5,619 nt of DNA from Anaeromyxobacter dehalogenans. GTDB lineage: Bacteria > Myxococcota_A > UBA9042 > DTJE01. The stretch's first letter is position 1, and each line of letters begins with the position of its first letter. A program made the translations under genes and the position numbers. The notes under the pieces were generated by a model, which was not told where the DNA came from, ran no database searches, and was given only the letters and a program-made list of their open reading frames with translations. This document shows positions 4,557 through 5,619 of this stretch, piece after piece. The stretch spans positions 1-5,619 of the forward strand of contig DYKK01000228.1 in the NCBI GenBank assembly GCA_020722625.1, written 5' to 3'.

Positions 4557-5483
4557 CCGGTACCAGGCGATCGTCCGGCGGAGGCCTTCGCGGAAGTCCA
4601 CGACGACCCGGTAGCCGAGCGCGGCGCGGATCGCATCAATCGAGGCCTGCGTGCGCATCACGTCCCCCGCCCGGGGCGGGGCGAAGACCGGCTTCGGGCG
4701 GGTGCCCGTCTCGTCCGCGATGACGGAGAGGAGCGTCCACAGGTCGTATGCCTCCCCGGCCCCCACGTTGAACACGGACCCGCCGGGCACGCCCGGGGTC
4801 TCCAGGGCGAGGAGGTTCGCGTGGACCACGTTGTCCACGTGGATGAAGTCGCGGGACTGCCGGCCCGTCCCGAAGACGACCGGGGGCTCGCCCGCGAGCA
4901 CCGCGGTGATGAACTTCGGGATGACCGCCGCGTAGTGGGAGCGCGGGTTCTGGCGGGGACCGAACACGTTGAAGTACCGAAGGGAAACGGTCTGAAGCCC
5001 GTACGCCTCGGCGAAGACGCGCAGGTAGAGTTCCCCGGCGACCTTGCTCGCCGCGTAGGGCGACACCGGGGCCGGGAGGAGGTTCTCGGCCTGGGGTGTG
5101 ACGTCCGTTTCCCCATAGGCGGCCGATGACGCCGCGAAGACCACGCGCTTCACACCCGCGTCCCGGGCCGCGATCAGGACGTTGAGGGTCCCCTGGACAT
5201 TGACCGCCGTGGTCGTCTCGGGGTCGTCCACGGACAGGGGAACGGACGCGAGCGCGGCCTCGTGGAGCACGTGGTCGCAACCGCGCGTGAGGGACCGGAT
5301 GAGGTCCAGGTCCCGGATGTCCCCGCGCACGAACTCGATGCGGTCCCGGACGCGGGCGAGGTTCTCCTCGCGCCCCGAGGACAGGTTGTCCACGACCACG
5401 ACCGAGTCGCCCCGCCCGACGAGGGCGTCCACGAGGTGCGACCCGATGAACCCGGCGCCCCCGGTCACGAGGATTCTCGACAT
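4539..5483 (-). CDS. NAD-dependent nucleotide-sugar 4-epimerase (GalE/WbpP-like, SDR superfamily)
   Basis: Cytoplasmic extended short-chain dehydrogenase predicted to invert C4 of a UDP-hexose. The 314-residue protein begins MSRILVTGGAGFIGSHLVDAL with the NAD-binding GGAGFIG (residues 8-14) and Asp32 at the end of the second strand. It continues with GDIRD, HEAALASVPLSVDDP, the catalytic serine region AASSAAYG (Ser119/Ser120) and the YxxxK pair Tyr143/Lys147 in SPYAASK. Downstream are LRYFNVFGPRQNP, YAAVIPKFI, SRDFIHVDNVV and FNVGAGEAYDL. HEAALASVP, ASSAAYG and the YAAVIPKF segment resemble WbpP-type UDP-GlcNAc 4-epimerases, so UDP-GlcNAc/UDP-GalNAc is the favoured substrate, with UDP-Glc/UDP-Gal possible; the sequence alone does not settle this. 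ATG 5483 is chosen because AAGGGGAG lies 5 nt upstream and the NAD motif follows at once; an upstream ATG at 5567 would add 28 unstructured Gly/Arg-rich residues. It is convergent with wbpBAD, hence a separate transcript. No catalytic residue appears lost. Confidence 0.88.
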   Translation of the reverse strand: MSRILVTGGAGFIGSHLVDALVGRGDSVVVVDNLSSGREENLARVRDRIEFVRGDIRDLDLIRSLTRGCDHVLHEAALASVPLSVDDPETTTAVNVQGTLNVLIAARDAGVKRVVFAASSAAYGETDVTPQAENLLPAPVSPYAASKVAGELYLRVFAEAYGLQTVSLRYFNVFGPRQNPRSHYAAVIPKFITAVLAGEPPVVFGTGRQSRDFIHVDNVVHANLLALETPGVPGGSVFNVGAGEAYDLWTLLSVIADETGTRPKPVFAPPRAGDVMRTQASIDAIRAALGYRVVVDFREGLRRTIAWYRENRSP

Positions 5484-5488
5484 GTCCG

Positions 5489-5496
5489 CTCCCCTT
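5489..5496 (-). promoter_or_regulatory. Ribosome binding site of the epimerase gene
   Basis: Read on the minus strand, AAGGGGAG ends 5 nt before ATG 5483. It selects this start over the in-frame ATG at 5567. Confidence 0.6.
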
Positions 5497-5541
5497 CCGC
5501 CCGCTCGCCCGTCACGCCGCCCGGTCCGAGATCCGCCACCA

Positions 5542-5586
5542 ATTTTCGCAAGTCTCTGAACAAGCATGAAATCTGCTTCGTTTCAT
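5542..5586 (-). promoter_or_regulatory. AT-richer leader with possible promoter and inverted repeat
   Basis: This is the least GC-rich patch at the right end. On the minus strand GAAAAT (5542-5547) is a weak -10 candidate with TTCATG 17 nt upstream as a poor -35. An inverted repeat, ATGAAA (5566-5571) and TTTCAT (5581-5586) with a 9-nt spacer, overlaps the proposed -35 and could be an operator. Both calls rest on short matches and position only. Confidence 0.22.
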
Positions 5587-5619
5587 TTCACCACCCTGGG
5601 GCCGCGACTTCCCCCCCCA

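Noticed and set aside
4332..5129. Plus-strand open frame opposite the epimerase
   Set aside because: Low-complexity Arg/Gly/Pro product; the minus strand encodes an intact SDR epimerase.
5484..5567. 28-residue N-terminal extension of the epimerase from ATG 5567
   Set aside because: The extension is Gly/Arg-rich, and ATG 5483 has a well-placed ribosome binding site right before the NAD-binding motif.
5611..5618. Run of eight C at the right edge
   Set aside because: Possibly a phase-variation tract or an assembly-edge artefact; it sits at the end of the window without a gene context, so nothing can be concluded.
5512..5619. Minus-strand open frame entering from the right edge and ending near 5512
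   Set aside because: Only about 35 codons of atypical composition, crossing the AT-rich leader; no recognisable protein end.

Overview
The window is very GC-rich throughout, with strong G/C preference at third codon positions. It looks like a piece of chromosome from a high-GC Gram-negative bacterium. The first gene encodes repeated modules of the form CGDDGCGGSCGTC and ends in a Cys / hydrophobic segment / Arg-Arg tail that resembles the MYXO-CTERM surface-sorting signal. That combination points to Myxococcota or a related deltaproteobacterial lineage. This taxonomic placement is inference from gene style only.

Layout, left to right. (1) Positions 3-1034 (+): the 3' part of a secreted, cysteine-rich modular protein whose start lies outside the window. 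(2) Positions 1035-1440: a gene-free stretch with two copies of a 17-base header (CCATCGCGACCAACGTG), each followed by a degenerate hexamer array with CTG about every 6 bases, then a small hairpin and a possible promoter. (3) Positions 1441-4473 (+): a compact three-gene unit in the order wbpB, wbpA, wbpD, with short gaps (41 and 10 bases) and a recognisable ribosome binding site before each gene. (4) Positions 4539-5483 (-): a convergent nucleotide-sugar 4-epimerase of the short-chain dehydrogenase (SDR) superfamily. An inverted repeat sits across the junction of the two convergent units. (5) Positions 5484-5619: the leader of the epimerase gene, including a short AT-richer patch.

The three plus-strand enzymes fit one known pathway, synthesis of UDP-2,3-diacetamido-2,3-dideoxy-glucuronic acid. 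WbpA oxidises UDP-GlcNAc at C6, WbpB oxidises C3 to the ketone, an aminotransferase (WbpE) adds the 3-amino group, and WbpD acetylates it. The product, or its C2 epimer UDP-ManNAc3NAcA made by WbpI, is built into O-antigen, capsule or other surface glycans. No wbpE or wbpI is visible here, and the convergent epimerase closes the unit on the right, so those steps must be encoded elsewhere. The epimerase most likely interconverts UDP-GlcNAc/UDP-GalNAc or UDP-Glc/UDP-Gal for the same or a neighbouring glycan.

The genes themselves belong to known families. The least explained parts are the header-plus-CTG-hexamer repeats, the perfect 9-bp palindrome just before them, and the way the reading frame of the cysteine-rich protein runs past its apparent sorting tail into both.
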